A DNA stretch of 12,419 nt from Oscillospiraceae bacterium (lineage in GTDB: Bacteria > Bacillota_A > Clostridia > Oscillospirales > Oscillospiraceae): positions 1-12,419 of the forward strand of contig JAFQDR010000142.1 of NCBI GenBank assembly GCA_017415945.1, read 5' to 3'. The notes below the pieces were generated by a model. The model had not been told where the DNA came from. It searched no databases and saw only the letters and a list, made by a program, of their open reading frames with translations. Shown here in pieces: positions 1 to 7,216 of this stretch. Position 1 is the stretch's first letter. The number at the start of each line of letters is the position of its first letter. A program made the position numbers and the translations under genes.

Positions 1-611
1 ATCAGCTCGGTGCCGCCCAACATATTGCTCCACTGGTCATTTCCACCAAACTGCATATTACAGCCGTAATTTTGGAACAGGTGATAGAAGTCGTAGGACT
101 GCATGATCATATAGTTAAACTCTAAGAAGGACAGGCCCTTCTCCATTCGTTGCTTGTAGCACTCGGCACGCAGCATATTGTTTACGGAGAAGCAGGTACC
201 GATATCACGAATGAAATCAACGTAGTTCAGATCCAGCAGCCAATCAGCGTTATTGACCAGCATAGCCTTATCATCGGCAAAGTCGATAAACTTAGACATC
301 TGCACCTTGAAGCAGTCAACATTGTGCTGAATGGTTTCCTTGGTCATCATCTGACGCAGATCGGTACGGCCGGAGGGGTCACCGATCATAGCAGTGCCGC
401 CGCCAATGAGGGCAATGGGCTTATTGCCTGCCTTCTGCAGTCTGCGCATGAGCATCAGTGCCATAAAATGACCAACGTGCAGAGAATCTGCGGTGGGGTC
501 AAAGCCAATGTAGAAGGTAGCCTTACCATTGTTGATCATTTCGGAAATCTGTTCTTCATCGGTCACCTGTGCGATCAAGCCACGGGCAACCAGTTCATCG
601 TAAAGTTTCAT
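1..611 (-). CDS. tyrS: Tyrosyl-tRNA synthetase, C-terminal part cut by window edge
   Basis: Charges tRNA-Tyr with tyrosine in the cytoplasm. The visible 203 residues are the N-terminal class I catalytic domain. They begin [12 protein letters not shown] and contain the HIGH-type signature HVGH (about residue 46-49), the [13 protein letters not shown] stretch that follows it in TyrRS, the linker [16 protein letters not shown], and the tyrosine-pocket motif FGGNDQW near the edge. Bacterial TyrRS is usually a little over 400 residues, so the KMSKS loop, anticodon-binding domain and S4 domain lie beyond position 1. The ATG at 609-611 is supported by an AGGAGA ribosome binding site about 7 bases upstream and by the normal family start. 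It lies 52 bp after recN with no terminator between them, so read-through from the recN operon is likely. No T-box leader fits in that gap, although many Firmicute tyrS genes have one. Confidence 0.96.
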   Translation of the reverse strand, partial: MKLYDELVARGLIAQVTDEEQISEMINNGKATFYIGFDPTADSLHVGHFMALMLMRRLQKAGNKPIALIGGGTAMIGDPSGRTDLRQMMTKETIQHNVDCFKVQMSKFIDFADDKAMLVNNADWLLDLNYVDFIRDIGTCFSVNNMLRAECYKQRMEKGLSFLEFNYMIMQSYDFYHLFQNYGCNMQFGGNDQWSNMLGGTEL

Positions 612-663
612 TTTGTTCTCTCCTATATCGATTTAAGTGGTAAATCACACAGCGCAGTGGACT

Positions 664-2346
664 TTACCATAAGCTCATTTTGAAGGCATCCGCAGCCCGA
701 ACCAATTCGGCAGCACCGTCCAAGGATGCCTGTGTCAGAACTTCGCCGCTTTGCAGTCTGGCGATTTCTTTTATTTTGCTATTATAGTCCATAGGCAGCA
801 CAGATGTAAAGGTTCTTCCGGACTTTTCCTGCTTGAAAATACGGAAATTATGTGTACCCATAGCAGCGATCTGCGGCAGGTGTGTTACGCAGATGATTTG
901 TACATCATTCGCGAGCCCTGCAATTTTTTCCGCAACACGCTGTGCAGCGATACCGGAAATGCCTGTATCAATTTCGTCAAACACCAATGTAGGCACAGGA
1001 TCGGCCTCCGCGAATACGGTTTTCATGGCAAGCATTATGCGCGAAAGCTCACCGCCTGATGCAATCTTACTGATGCGTCCGGGCTTTTCCCCTGCATTGG
1101 CAGAAATCAAAAATCGCACTTCATCGGCTCCTGTGGAAACGAACCCATCTTTGGAATCTACGGGAACGACCTCTGTCACGAAACGAACGGACGGCATAGA
1201 AAGATCCTTCAATTCATTTCGAATTCGAGCCGCAAGCTCCTCACCTGCTTTTATACGTGCTTCGGTCAAAACAGACGCGCATTGTACAGCTTTCAGCCTT
1301 GCCTGCTCCGCTTCTTTTTCATACAGCTTCAGCAAATCTCCCGAGGACTGCATTTGTTCCAGCTTATCTCTGGAGGTTTCCAGCATATCGATCAGTCCGG
1401 CCTCATCCGTACCGAATTTACGCTGCAGCTTCTTCAGCTGGGAAAGGCGGGTTTCGATGCGGTCAAACTCATCGGGCGAGAAATCCAGCTCCGCAAGAAT
1501 ATCTCGAATCTGCTCCGCAACATCCTCCAGCAGCAGCCGAGCCTGTTCCAGCGCGTCGGGAGCGCCCGAAAGATCGGGTGCATAGCCCAGTACACGGCGA
1601 ACACCGTACATTGCATCGGAAATAAGTCCCAGTGCGTTGAGTTCTCCGTCATATAAAGCGGAAAAAGCCATACCAAGGTTTTCGGACAGTTTTTCCGAGT
1701 TACGCATAATGTCTGCTCTTGCTTCCAGCTGAGCTTCTTCTCCGCTTTCCAAATTAGCCTTGCTGAGCTCTGCGACCCGATATTCCAAAGACTCGATCAT
1801 TCTTCGCTTCTCATCTTCGTCCATGGTCAGCTTATCCATTTTGCGCTTAATTGCTCTGTATGCCTCATAGGCTTCACGAAAAGCAGTGTATTCCTTTTCG
1901 TAGCTGCCAAAAGCATCCAGATAAGCTAAATGACTTTCCTCATTCATCAGTTGTCGTCCGTCATTCTGGCCATGAATATTCAGCAGCATCCCACCAAGCT
2001 CACGCAGTTGGGAGACAGATACGGGAACACCGCAGACACGACAGGCGCTCTTCCCTTCTGCGCTGATTTTTCTTTGGATAATCAGCTCATCTTCCGGATC
2101 GATACCGTTTTCTTCCAGCCACTGTTCTGTGCCGTCACTGTCAAACACGGCAGTCACCATAGCACGGTCGGCACCATGGCGCACCAATTCTCTGGTCGTT
2201 CTGCCTCCCAAGACCGCATTCAGAGAGTCGATGATAATAGATTTACCTGCACCCGTTTCACCTGTCAGTACATTAAATCCGTTAAAAAACTCAATATCAG
2301 CCTTTTCAATAATGGCAATATTTTCAATGTGGAGCTCTCTTAGCAT
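664..2346 (-). CDS. recN: DNA repair protein RecN
   Basis: SMC-like ATPase that acts early in recombinational repair of double-strand breaks, holding DNA ends and promoting RecA loading. With the start chosen here it has 560 residues, close to the usual family length. The N-terminal Walker A GETGAGKS is at about 29-36. A long charged coiled-coil region covers about 150-375. The ABC signature SGGELS is at about 430 and the Walker B LVFDEIDTGISG at about 454, followed by the switch histidine in CVTHLPQ. An in-frame TTG at 2353-2355 would add three residues. I prefer the ATG at 2344-2346 because RecN proteins start MLxEL at this point. The ribosome binding site is weak (GGTTGGGG), so the start is less certain than the identity. 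The gene begins 22 bp after argR and is probably co-transcribed from the dxs promoter. No LexA-type box is evident just upstream. Confidence 0.96.
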   Translation of the reverse strand: MLRELHIENIAIIEKADIEFFNGFNVLTGETGAGKSIIIDSLNAVLGGRTTRELVRHGADRAMVTAVFDSDGTEQWLEENGIDPEDELIIQRKISAEGKSACRVCGVPVSVSQLRELGGMLLNIHGQNDGRQLMNEESHLAYLDAFGSYEKEYTAFREAYEAYRAIKRKMDKLTMDEDEKRRMIESLEYRVAELSKANLESGEEAQLEARADIMRNSEKLSENLGMAFSALYDGELNALGLISDAMYGVRRVLGYAPDLSGAPDALEQARLLLEDVAEQIRDILAELDFSPDEFDRIETRLSQLKKLQRKFGTDEAGLIDMLETSRDKLEQMQSSGDLLKLYEKEAEQARLKAVQCASVLTEARIKAGEELAARIRNELKDLSMPSVRFVTEVVPVDSKDGFVSTGADEVRFLISANAGEKPGRISKIASGGELSRIMLAMKTVFAEADPVPTLVFDEIDTGISGIAAQRVAEKIAGLANDVQIICVTHLPQIAAMGTHNFRIFKQEKSGRTFTSVLPMDYNSKIKEIARLQSGEVLTQASLDGAAELVRAADAFKMSLW

Positions 2347-2368
2347 ATACCCCAACCCATTTCATTCA

Positions 2369-2824
2369 TTATTTTAGCATATCTTCGATTTGCTTGCAAA
2401 ACTCAATTGCAGCAGGCATATCGGTCATTGCAAGGAATGCGGTGTCATCCCCTGCAAGGGAGCCTACAAAATGCGGCAGCTTCATTGTATCCAAAGCAGA
2501 GCACGCAGCGGAAGCCAAACCCGGCAAGGTCTTGATGACAACGATGTTCTGTGCAATGGCGTAGGAGGTTACGCTTTCACGGAAAATCTTACGCAGCTTC
2601 ACATCAAACTCGGGGATTACATGCTTGCTTGGCATATTGTAATGATATCTGCCATCGGGGCCCAAGTCCTTTACAAGACGCATTTCCCGTATGTCGCGAG
2701 ACACCGTTGCCTGGGTGCTGCGAATTCCTCTGGCGGCCAGTGCTTCCATCAATTGATTCTGCGTTTCGATCACTTGTGTGGAAATGATTTCCTTTATCAC
2801 AGATTGTCTGTCAATCTTCATCAT
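2369..2824 (-). CDS. argR: Arginine repressor ArgR/AhrC
   Basis: Hexameric arginine-sensing transcription factor that represses arginine synthesis and can activate catabolism by binding ARG boxes. The 151 residues match the family length. The N-terminal winged helix-turn-helix includes the recognition region STQATVSRDIREM (about 37-48). The C-terminal oligomerisation and arginine-binding domain carries GSLAGDDTAF (about 121-130), whose paired aspartates contact arginine. An open frame extends upstream to 2896, but the extra residues look nothing like ArgR and overlap nadK. The ATG at 2822-2824 has AAGGAG at good spacing; a second ATG follows at once (2819-2821). The ribosome binding site overlaps the nadK stop codon, which suggests translational coupling. 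No arginine genes are in the window. ArgR next to recN is a conserved Firmicute arrangement. Confidence 0.97.
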   Translation of the reverse strand: MMKIDRQSVIKEIISTQVIETQNQLMEALAARGIRSTQATVSRDIREMRLVKDLGPDGRYHYNMPSKHVIPEFDVKLRKIFRESVTSYAIAQNIVVIKTLPGLASAACSALDTMKLPHFVGSLAGDDTAFLAMTDMPAAIEFCKQIEDMLK

Positions 2825-2837
2825 AGTGCGCTCTCCT

Positions 2838-3695
2838 TTATCTGGATAGAATATCCATGACCCGTTCATAGAACGGGCGCAGCTGCATATCAGCAATGAT
2901 GGTTTTATGCTCGGATTTCCTGATCACAAGCTTGTCACCGGAAATAAAATCAATGGTATCATTACCATCGACCGTTATTACGGTGGGACGCCCCCGCAGT
3001 CTGTCAGCGGTAATGGTCAAAACGCGCTCATCGGATAATACCTGTGGCTTTGCAGTCAGCAAATGAGCGGCAAGCGGTGTTACAAGAATTGCGTTCGCTT
3101 CGGGTTCCACAATGGGCCCGCCGGCAGATAAGGAATATCCCGTAGAGCCTGTGGGGGTAGATATAATCAGACCATCACCGTTAAACTTACAAACCATTTG
3201 CCCCTGAATTTCAGCCTTTACCGCAATACAGTTATGGACGCTTTTCAAAACAACATCGTTCAAAGCGGTATCTCGATAGAACACCTCATCATTGCGATAC
3301 AGGGTAACGTCGATCATCAGACGCTTGCTTCTACGATAGTTCCCCTGAATGGCATCCAGAAGAATGTCGATATGGGGGCCGTCAAGCTCTGCAAGAAAGC
3401 CCTTGTCCCCACAGTTGATACCGATAATAGGTGTCTGCAGCTTCATGGTTTTTCTTGCCAAATGCAGAACAGTTCCATCTCCCCCAAGGGAAATCAAAAG
3501 ATCCGCATCCCAAATGTTTTCCACAACGGCAACTTCCTCGGCGAGCTTCTTTACCCCTTCGGAGTTGAAGTCCTCAAACAGAGGATGCACCGCACAGCGA
3601 ACACCTGCAGCAGTCAGCTCATCATAAATATACAGGGTATATTTATAATCAATATCGCGGTATGGATTTGGGCAGATTACTACATATTTACTCAT
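2838..3695 (-). CDS. nadK: NAD kinase (ATP/polyphosphate-NAD kinase)
   Basis: Phosphorylates NAD to NADP, the cell's only direct source of NADP, in the cytoplasm. The 285-residue protein has the family's GGDG motif at about 71-74 within LISLGGDGTVLHLAR. It has the NE/ND motif as ALNDVV (about 144-149) and the glycine-rich nucleotide-binding motif in GDGLIISTPTGSTGYSLSAG (about 173-192). Length and motif order are normal. The ATG at 3693-3695 follows a GAGGGA ribosome binding site and lies 9 bp after the tlyA stop. The gene ends 13 bp before argR, within the argR ribosome binding site. Placement between tlyA and argR is common in Clostridia, while Bacillus lacks nadK at this site. No anomaly seen. 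Confidence 0.97.
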   Translation of the reverse strand: MSKYVVICPNPYRDIDYKYTLYIYDELTAAGVRCAVHPLFEDFNSEGVKKLAEEVAVVENIWDADLLISLGGDGTVLHLARKTMKLQTPIIGINCGDKGFLAELDGPHIDILLDAIQGNYRRSKRLMIDVTLYRNDEVFYRDTALNDVVLKSVHNCIAVKAEIQGQMVCKFNGDGLIISTPTGSTGYSLSAGGPIVEPEANAILVTPLAAHLLTAKPQVLSDERVLTITADRLRGRPTVITVDGNDTIDFISGDKLVIRKSEHKTIIADMQLRPFYERVMDILSR

Positions 3696-3704
3696 TGCAT
3701 TCCC

Positions 3705-4499
3705 TCACAATACACCGTGTGAAGCATTTACGATCTCCTCTGGTGCGGGAAGCGTTGCTTCATACTCCCCTTTTTTCAGCCAGGCCAGATATTCGATGTT
3801 TCCTTCCGGCCCCTTAATGGGGGAATAATCCAAACCCATCAGGGTGAATTCGGTGTCTTTTACAAAATCTATAAAGCTGTTGATCACAGACAAATGTACG
3901 TTCCTATCCCGAACAACACCCTTTTTGCCTACCTCGTCCTTCCCTGCCTCAAACTGCGGCTTGATCAGACAAATATAATCGGCACCATCCTTCAGAAGCT
4001 TCCCAACAGCGGGAATCACCAGCTTAATGGAGATGAAGGAAACATCCATCACCGCCATATCCAAAGGCTCGGAAATCTGTTCCTCGGAAATATAGCGCAC
4101 ATTGGTACGCTCCATATTTACTACACGCTCGTCGGTTCTCAGACTCCAGGCAAGCTGTCCGTACCCAACGTCCACCGCATATACCTTTGCGGCACCGTTT
4201 TTCAGCAGCACATCCGTAAACCCACCTGTAGACGCCCCACAGTCAATACACACCTTGTCCGTGGGATCAACCGGAAAGACCTTCAATGCTTTTTCCAGCT
4301 TAAATCCACCACGGCTGACGTAAGGCAGCGCATTTCCTCGAACCTCTATATTCGCATCGGGAGACACAGGAGTCCCCGGCTTATCGACCTTTTGCCCGTT
4401 CACATAGACAATGCCGCTCATGATCGTGGTTTTTGCGCGCTCACGGCTTTCCGTATAGCCCAGTTCAAAAACCAGCTGATCCAATCTCTGTTTTTTCAT
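3705..4499 (-). CDS. tlyA: TlyA family rRNA 2'-O-methyltransferase (S4 + FtsJ domains)
   Basis: Predicted to methylate ribose 2'-O of cytidine in rRNA; family members modify 16S C1409 and/or 23S C1920, and the family is also mis-named hemolysin A. The 264 residues comprise an N-terminal S4 RNA-binding domain (about 1-60, RLDQLVFELGY then GIVYVNGQKVDKPG) and an FtsJ/RrmJ-like Rossmann methyltransferase. The SAM-binding motif DCGASTGGF is at about 86-94. The catalytic KDKE tetrad can be placed at K67 (SRGGFKL), D152 (MDVSF), K180 (LIKPQFE) and E236 (GNIEYL). The ATG at 4497-4499 has AAGAGG about 7 bases upstream. It follows dxs by 30 bp and precedes nadK by 9 bp, matching the conserved dxs-tlyA order in Firmicutes. 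Family assignment is firm; the exact target nucleotide cannot be told from sequence. Confidence 0.94.
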   Translation of the reverse strand: MKKQRLDQLVFELGYTESRERAKTTIMSGIVYVNGQKVDKPGTPVSPDANIEVRGNALPYVSRGGFKLEKALKVFPVDPTDKVCIDCGASTGGFTDVLLKNGAAKVYAVDVGYGQLAWSLRTDERVVNMERTNVRYISEEQISEPLDMAVMDVSFISIKLVIPAVGKLLKDGADYICLIKPQFEAGKDEVGKKGVVRDRNVHLSVINSFIDFVKDTEFTLMGLDYSPIKGPEGNIEYLAWLKKGEYEATLPAPEEIVNASHGVL

Positions 4500-4528
4500 T
4501 CAAATGCCTCTTCTATTCAATCTACAGT

Positions 4529-4548
4529 ATCAAACATGATCAAACATG
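4529..4548. repeat. Perfect 10-bp tandem duplication at the dxs 3' end
   Basis: The plus strand reads atcaaacatg twice in direct succession. The copies cover the last codons and stop of dxs (...MFDHV-stop). Ten is not a multiple of three, so the second copy shifts the frame. With only one copy the protein would end MFDTVD and stop a little further downstream. The repeat is seen directly; a recent slippage origin is inference. Confidence 0.8.
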
Positions 4549-6374
4549 GACAACACCGCTTTCGTAATGCCTGTGCCGTCTATTTCATAAATTGTTCTCA
4601 GCTGCTCTACGCGCCCGTGGACAACGATGCCATCCTTCAGATTCAAAAGCTTAGTCTGTTCCAAAGTGATGTTTTCCATCTGGCACACAGAAAGAATGTG
4701 CTCGCCCACACAACCGGCTTCGCAGGATTCCTCCGGAACAATCAAGCGCTTTGTCTTTCGCAGAGATTCAAGCACAACAGGCAATTCCACATCGTCAACT
4801 CTTGACAGCTTGATGATCTCGCAGTCAATGCCTTTTTTCTGCAGCAATTCAGCAGCTGTCAGTGCTTCATTGGTCAAAATGCCGTAGCACACAACAGTGA
4901 CATCATTGCCCTCGCGAAGAACCGATTCATTTTCCGTGTGGCAGCCCTTATATAAGCCTTCCACACCTCTGGGATAGCGAATGGCAACGGGGCCTGTTTC
5001 TTCCAAAACAGCAGACCGCAGCATTTCTTTCAATTCCGCAAAGCTTGCGGGGCTAAAAATCTTCATATGCGGCACACTGCGCAGATAGCTGATATCGAAA
5101 GAACCGTGGTGGGTTTCTCCATCCGCACCAACCAAGCCGCAACGATCCACGCCAAATACAACGTGCATATCGGACAAGGCTACATCGTGGATCAACATAT
5201 CATATCCACGCTGCAAAAAGCTGGAATATACCGCAATCACAGGATTCAGCCCTTGCATAGCCATGCCCGAAGCCATAGTGACCGCGTGTCCTTCACAGAT
5301 GCCAACATCGAAAAAGCGAGCGGAATACTGCTCGGAAAAGGATTTCAATCCTGTACCGTCAACCATGGCCGCCGTAATACCTACAACCTTTTCGTTTTCT
5401 TTGGCAAGTTCACAAAGTGTTTCTCCAAATACTGCGGAGAAATCACGTTTTCCGTTATTTTGAACGCCTTCCTTCGGATCAAAGGGCGAAACCCCATGAT
5501 ACAAATCGGGCTGCTGCTCCGCAAAGGGATAGCCCTTCCCCTTTTCAGTCAATACATGAAGCAATACAGGGCCGTTGATTTCTCTTGCATAACGCAATGC
5601 TTCTTCCAAAATAGATACATCGTGCCCGTCGATGGGCCCCAAATAATAGAATCCCATATCACTGAAGAGATTCACAGGGATCAATCGGGACTTAAGCCAT
5701 TCTTTCACCTTGTGCAATGCAAGGTACAGAGGGCGAATCTTACCGACTGTCTTGTGATAAAGCCGCTTCAGCGCAAAATAAGCGGGTTTCGTGCGCATAT
5801 GAGACAGCATATTGGCCGTCCCCCCTACGCTTTCACTGATGCTCATAGCGTTATCATTTAGAATAACAACAATAGGTTCACTGCTTTGGCCCGCATCCGC
5901 AAGGGCTTCGTAGGCAAGACCACCGGTCATGGAGCCATCACCGATCACTGCGCAGATATCATAATGCTCATTCTGCAGACTGCGAGCGCGTGCCATCCCC
6001 AATGCCACAGAAATTGAGGTCGAGGCATGACCTGCTACAAAGGCATCGCAGTCGCTTTCTTTGGGTTTTGGAAATCCGGATAATCCGTTAAGCTGACGTA
6101 ATCCGGAAAATTCTTCCCTTCTCCCCGTCAGCATTTTATGAACATACGCCTGATGACCCACATCGAACATAATACGATCTCTATGAGGGTCATATACTCG
6201 CTCCAAGGCCACGGTCAGCTCAACCGCACCCAAGTTGGAGGCAAGATGCCCCCCTGTTTTTGAAACATTATCAATAAGAAATGCTCGGATCTCCTCACAT
6301 AATGCAGGAAGCTGTCCGGCAGGTACGTTCTTCAAATCATCCGGGGAATTGATTTGATTTAGAATACTCATCAT
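4530..6374 (-). CDS. dxs: 1-deoxy-D-xylulose-5-phosphate synthase
   Basis: Thiamine-diphosphate enzyme that condenses pyruvate and glyceraldehyde-3-phosphate to DXP, the first step of the MEP isoprenoid pathway and a branch to thiamine and pyridoxal. The 614 residues have the normal length and three-domain layout. Visible are HLASNLGAVELTVAL (H43), DVGHQAY (H74), and the ThDP motif GDGSMTGG (145-152) with NDN at 173-175. The transketolase pyrimidine-binding domain has the catalytic glutamate in CEGHAV (E361); most homologues read AEQHAV, so Q is G here. GADGETHHG is also present. Two adjacent ATGs (6372-6374 and 6369-6371) are possible starts; GGGG and AAGG lie just upstream. It is the first gene of the operon, behind its own promoter. 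The last codons are altered by a 10-bp tandem duplication (4529-4548). Confidence 0.97.
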   Translation of the reverse strand: MMSILNQINSPDDLKNVPAGQLPALCEEIRAFLIDNVSKTGGHLASNLGAVELTVALERVYDPHRDRIMFDVGHQAYVHKMLTGRREEFSGLRQLNGLSGFPKPKESDCDAFVAGHASTSISVALGMARARSLQNEHYDICAVIGDGSMTGGLAYEALADAGQSSEPIVVILNDNAMSISESVGGTANMLSHMRTKPAYFALKRLYHKTVGKIRPLYLALHKVKEWLKSRLIPVNLFSDMGFYYLGPIDGHDVSILEEALRYAREINGPVLLHVLTEKGKGYPFAEQQPDLYHGVSPFDPKEGVQNNGKRDFSAVFGETLCELAKENEKVVGITAAMVDGTGLKSFSEQYSARFFDVGICEGHAVTMASGMAMQGLNPVIAVYSSFLQRGYDMLIHDVALSDMHVVFGVDRCGLVGADGETHHGSFDISYLRSVPHMKIFSPASFAELKEMLRSAVLEETGPVAIRYPRGVEGLYKGCHTENESVLREGNDVTVVCYGILTNEALTAAELLQKKGIDCEIIKLSRVDDVELPVVLESLRKTKRLIVPEESCEAGCVGEHILSVCQMENITLEQTKLLNLKDGIVVHGRVEQLRTIYEIDGTGITKAVLSMFDHV

Positions 6375-6418
6375 CCTTACCCCGTTTCAAATATTTCCAT
6401 TCTATACATGGTCTCATA

Positions 6419-6447
6419 ATTATAGCAATTTCCGACGAATAATACAA
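6419..6447 (-). promoter_or_regulatory. Extended -10 promoter of the dxs operon
   Basis: On the minus strand a perfect TATAAT (6419-6424) is preceded by TGC, giving an extended -10. A weak -35 TTGTAT (6442-6447) lies 17 bp upstream. The predicted start near 6412 leaves a leader of about 38 nt before the dxs ATG. Position and orientation suit transcription of dxs-tlyA-nadK-argR-recN. There is no room for a riboswitch in the leader. Confidence 0.65.
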
Positions 6448-6471
6448 GATAAATGATGAATATATACAGTA

Positions 6472-6489
6472 AATTATTCATGAACAATT
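6472..6489. promoter_or_regulatory. 18-bp near-palindrome in the dxs/nth divergent region (possible operator)
   Basis: The sequence AATTATTCATGAACAATT is palindromic except for one mismatched pair (6476/6485), around a perfect 8-bp core TTCATGAA. It lies about 25 bp upstream of the dxs -35 box and just before the TTGAAA that could serve nth. Its left part overlaps a second inverted pair, ATGAATA (6456-6462) and TATTCAT (6475-6481), whose arms resemble ARG-box half-sites (TGAAT/ATTCA) but at the wrong spacing. Binding by any protein is inference. Confidence 0.3.
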
Positions 6490-6495
6490 CGTGTA

Positions 6496-6524
6496 TTGAA
6501 AATCTGTTTTCTTTATGATAGGAT
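6496..6524 (+). promoter_or_regulatory. Candidate nth promoter (weak)
   Basis: TTGAAA (6496-6501) stands 17 bp before TAGGAT (6519-6524). The predicted start would fall inside the nth ribosome binding site, which is uncomfortably close. A better-looking -10, TATGAT (6514-6519), has no -35 at proper spacing. nth must have a promoter in this region because the upstream gene diverges, but its exact position is not settled by eye. Confidence 0.3.
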
Positions 6525-6537
6525 TTTTTAGGAGGCG

Positions 6538-7182
6538 ATGAAGTTGCGTACACCCGAACAAGTATTGGAAATCGTTGATTGTCTGGAGCGGGAATACCCC
6601 GATGCTGACTGTACTCTGGATTTCACAACCGACTATGAGCTTTTATTCGCAGTTCGCTTAGCTGCGCAGTGCACAGACGAACGTGTCAATCAAATCACTC
6701 CCGCACTGTTCGCCAGATACCCCACTCTGGAAGATTATGCAGCAGCGGAGCAGAGTGAAATGGAATCCTTTGTTCATTCCTGTGGTTTTTTCCGTGCGAA
6801 GGCAAGAGATATCATTTTATGCGCACAGGCGCTGCTTCAAGAGCACAACGGAAAAGTTCCCGATACCATGGAGGAACTGATCGCATTGCCCGGGGTGGGC
6901 CGTAAAACCGCTAACCTCATATTGGGTGATCTCTACAAAAAGCCCGGCAGCGTCGTTGTGGACACGCATATGATCCGCCTCAGCAATCGTATGGGCTTGG
7001 TTGACAATCTGAAGGATCCTCCCAAAATCGAAGCAGAGCTTCGCAAGATCCTTCCTCCCGAACGCTCTGCCGATTTTTGTCATCGTATCGTGTATCACGG
7101 TCGTGCAGTCTGTGATGCAAGAGCACCAAAATGTGAGGCCTGCTGTGTGAAGCACGTTTGTAAAAGCTTTACGGGAACATAA
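6538..7182 (+). CDS. nth: Endonuclease III (DNA glycosylase/AP lyase)
   Basis: Base-excision repair enzyme that removes oxidised pyrimidines and cleaves at the resulting abasic site. The 214 residues have the family's normal length. The helix-hairpin-helix LPGVGRKTAN is at about 117-126 with catalytic lysine K123, and the catalytic aspartate is D142 in VDTHMIRLSNR. The C-terminal [4Fe-4S] loop is C192-X6-C199-X2-C202-X5-C208, with an extra C203. AAQCTDERVN near residue 42-51 is the usual substrate-facing segment. AGGAGG (6530-6535) is only 2 bases from the ATG at 6538 but 8 bases from an in-frame TTG at 6544, so the true start may be two codons later. It is the only plus-strand gene, divergent from dxs and convergent with metH, so probably monocistronic. 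Confidence 0.97.
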   Translation: MKLRTPEQVLEIVDCLEREYPDADCTLDFTTDYELLFAVRLAAQCTDERVNQITPALFARYPTLEDYAAAEQSEMESFVHSCGFFRAKARDIILCAQALLQEHNGKVPDTMEELIALPGVGRKTANLILGDLYKKPGSVVVDTHMIRLSNRMGLVDNLKDPPKIEAELRKILPPERSADFCHRIVYHGRAVCDARAPKCEACCVKHVCKSFTGT

Positions 7183-7215
7183 AAAATCCTTGGATGCAAG
7201 TCCAAGGATTTTTTT
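7181..7215. terminator. Bidirectional intrinsic terminator shared by nth and metH
   Basis: A stem of ATCCTTGGA (7186-7194) and TCCAAGGAT (7201-7209) encloses the loop TGCAAG. It is extended by A-tract/T-tract pairing to 7181 and 7214, giving a U tract in either direction. The left arm overlaps the nth stop codon and the right end stops one base before the metH stop, so this one hairpin ends both convergent genes. Confidence 0.93.
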
Positions 7216-7216
7216 C

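Noticed and set aside
833..1585. 250-codon plus-strand open frame opposite recN
   Set aside because: Serine- and arginine-rich composition typical of a reversed coding strand; RecN on the other strand has all its motifs.
2825..2896. Upstream in-frame extension of argR
   Set aside because: The extra 24 residues do not match ArgR, overlap nadK, and lie upstream of the good AAGGAG site serving the ATG at 2822-2824.
3894..4805. 303-codon open frame on the plus strand, antisense across tlyA and the end of dxs
   Set aside because: It lies wholly opposite two clearly real genes, has no ribosome binding site worth noting and no recognisable domain; its length follows from the codon composition of the sense strand.
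5067..5861. 264-codon plus-strand open frame antisense to dxs
   Set aside because: Opposite conserved Dxs motifs, with no family resemblance or initiation signals; a frame shadow.
6375..6537. LexA/SOS box between dxs and nth
   Set aside because: GAACAATTCG superficially recalls half of a Firmicute LexA site, but the GAAC-N4-GTTC symmetry is absent.
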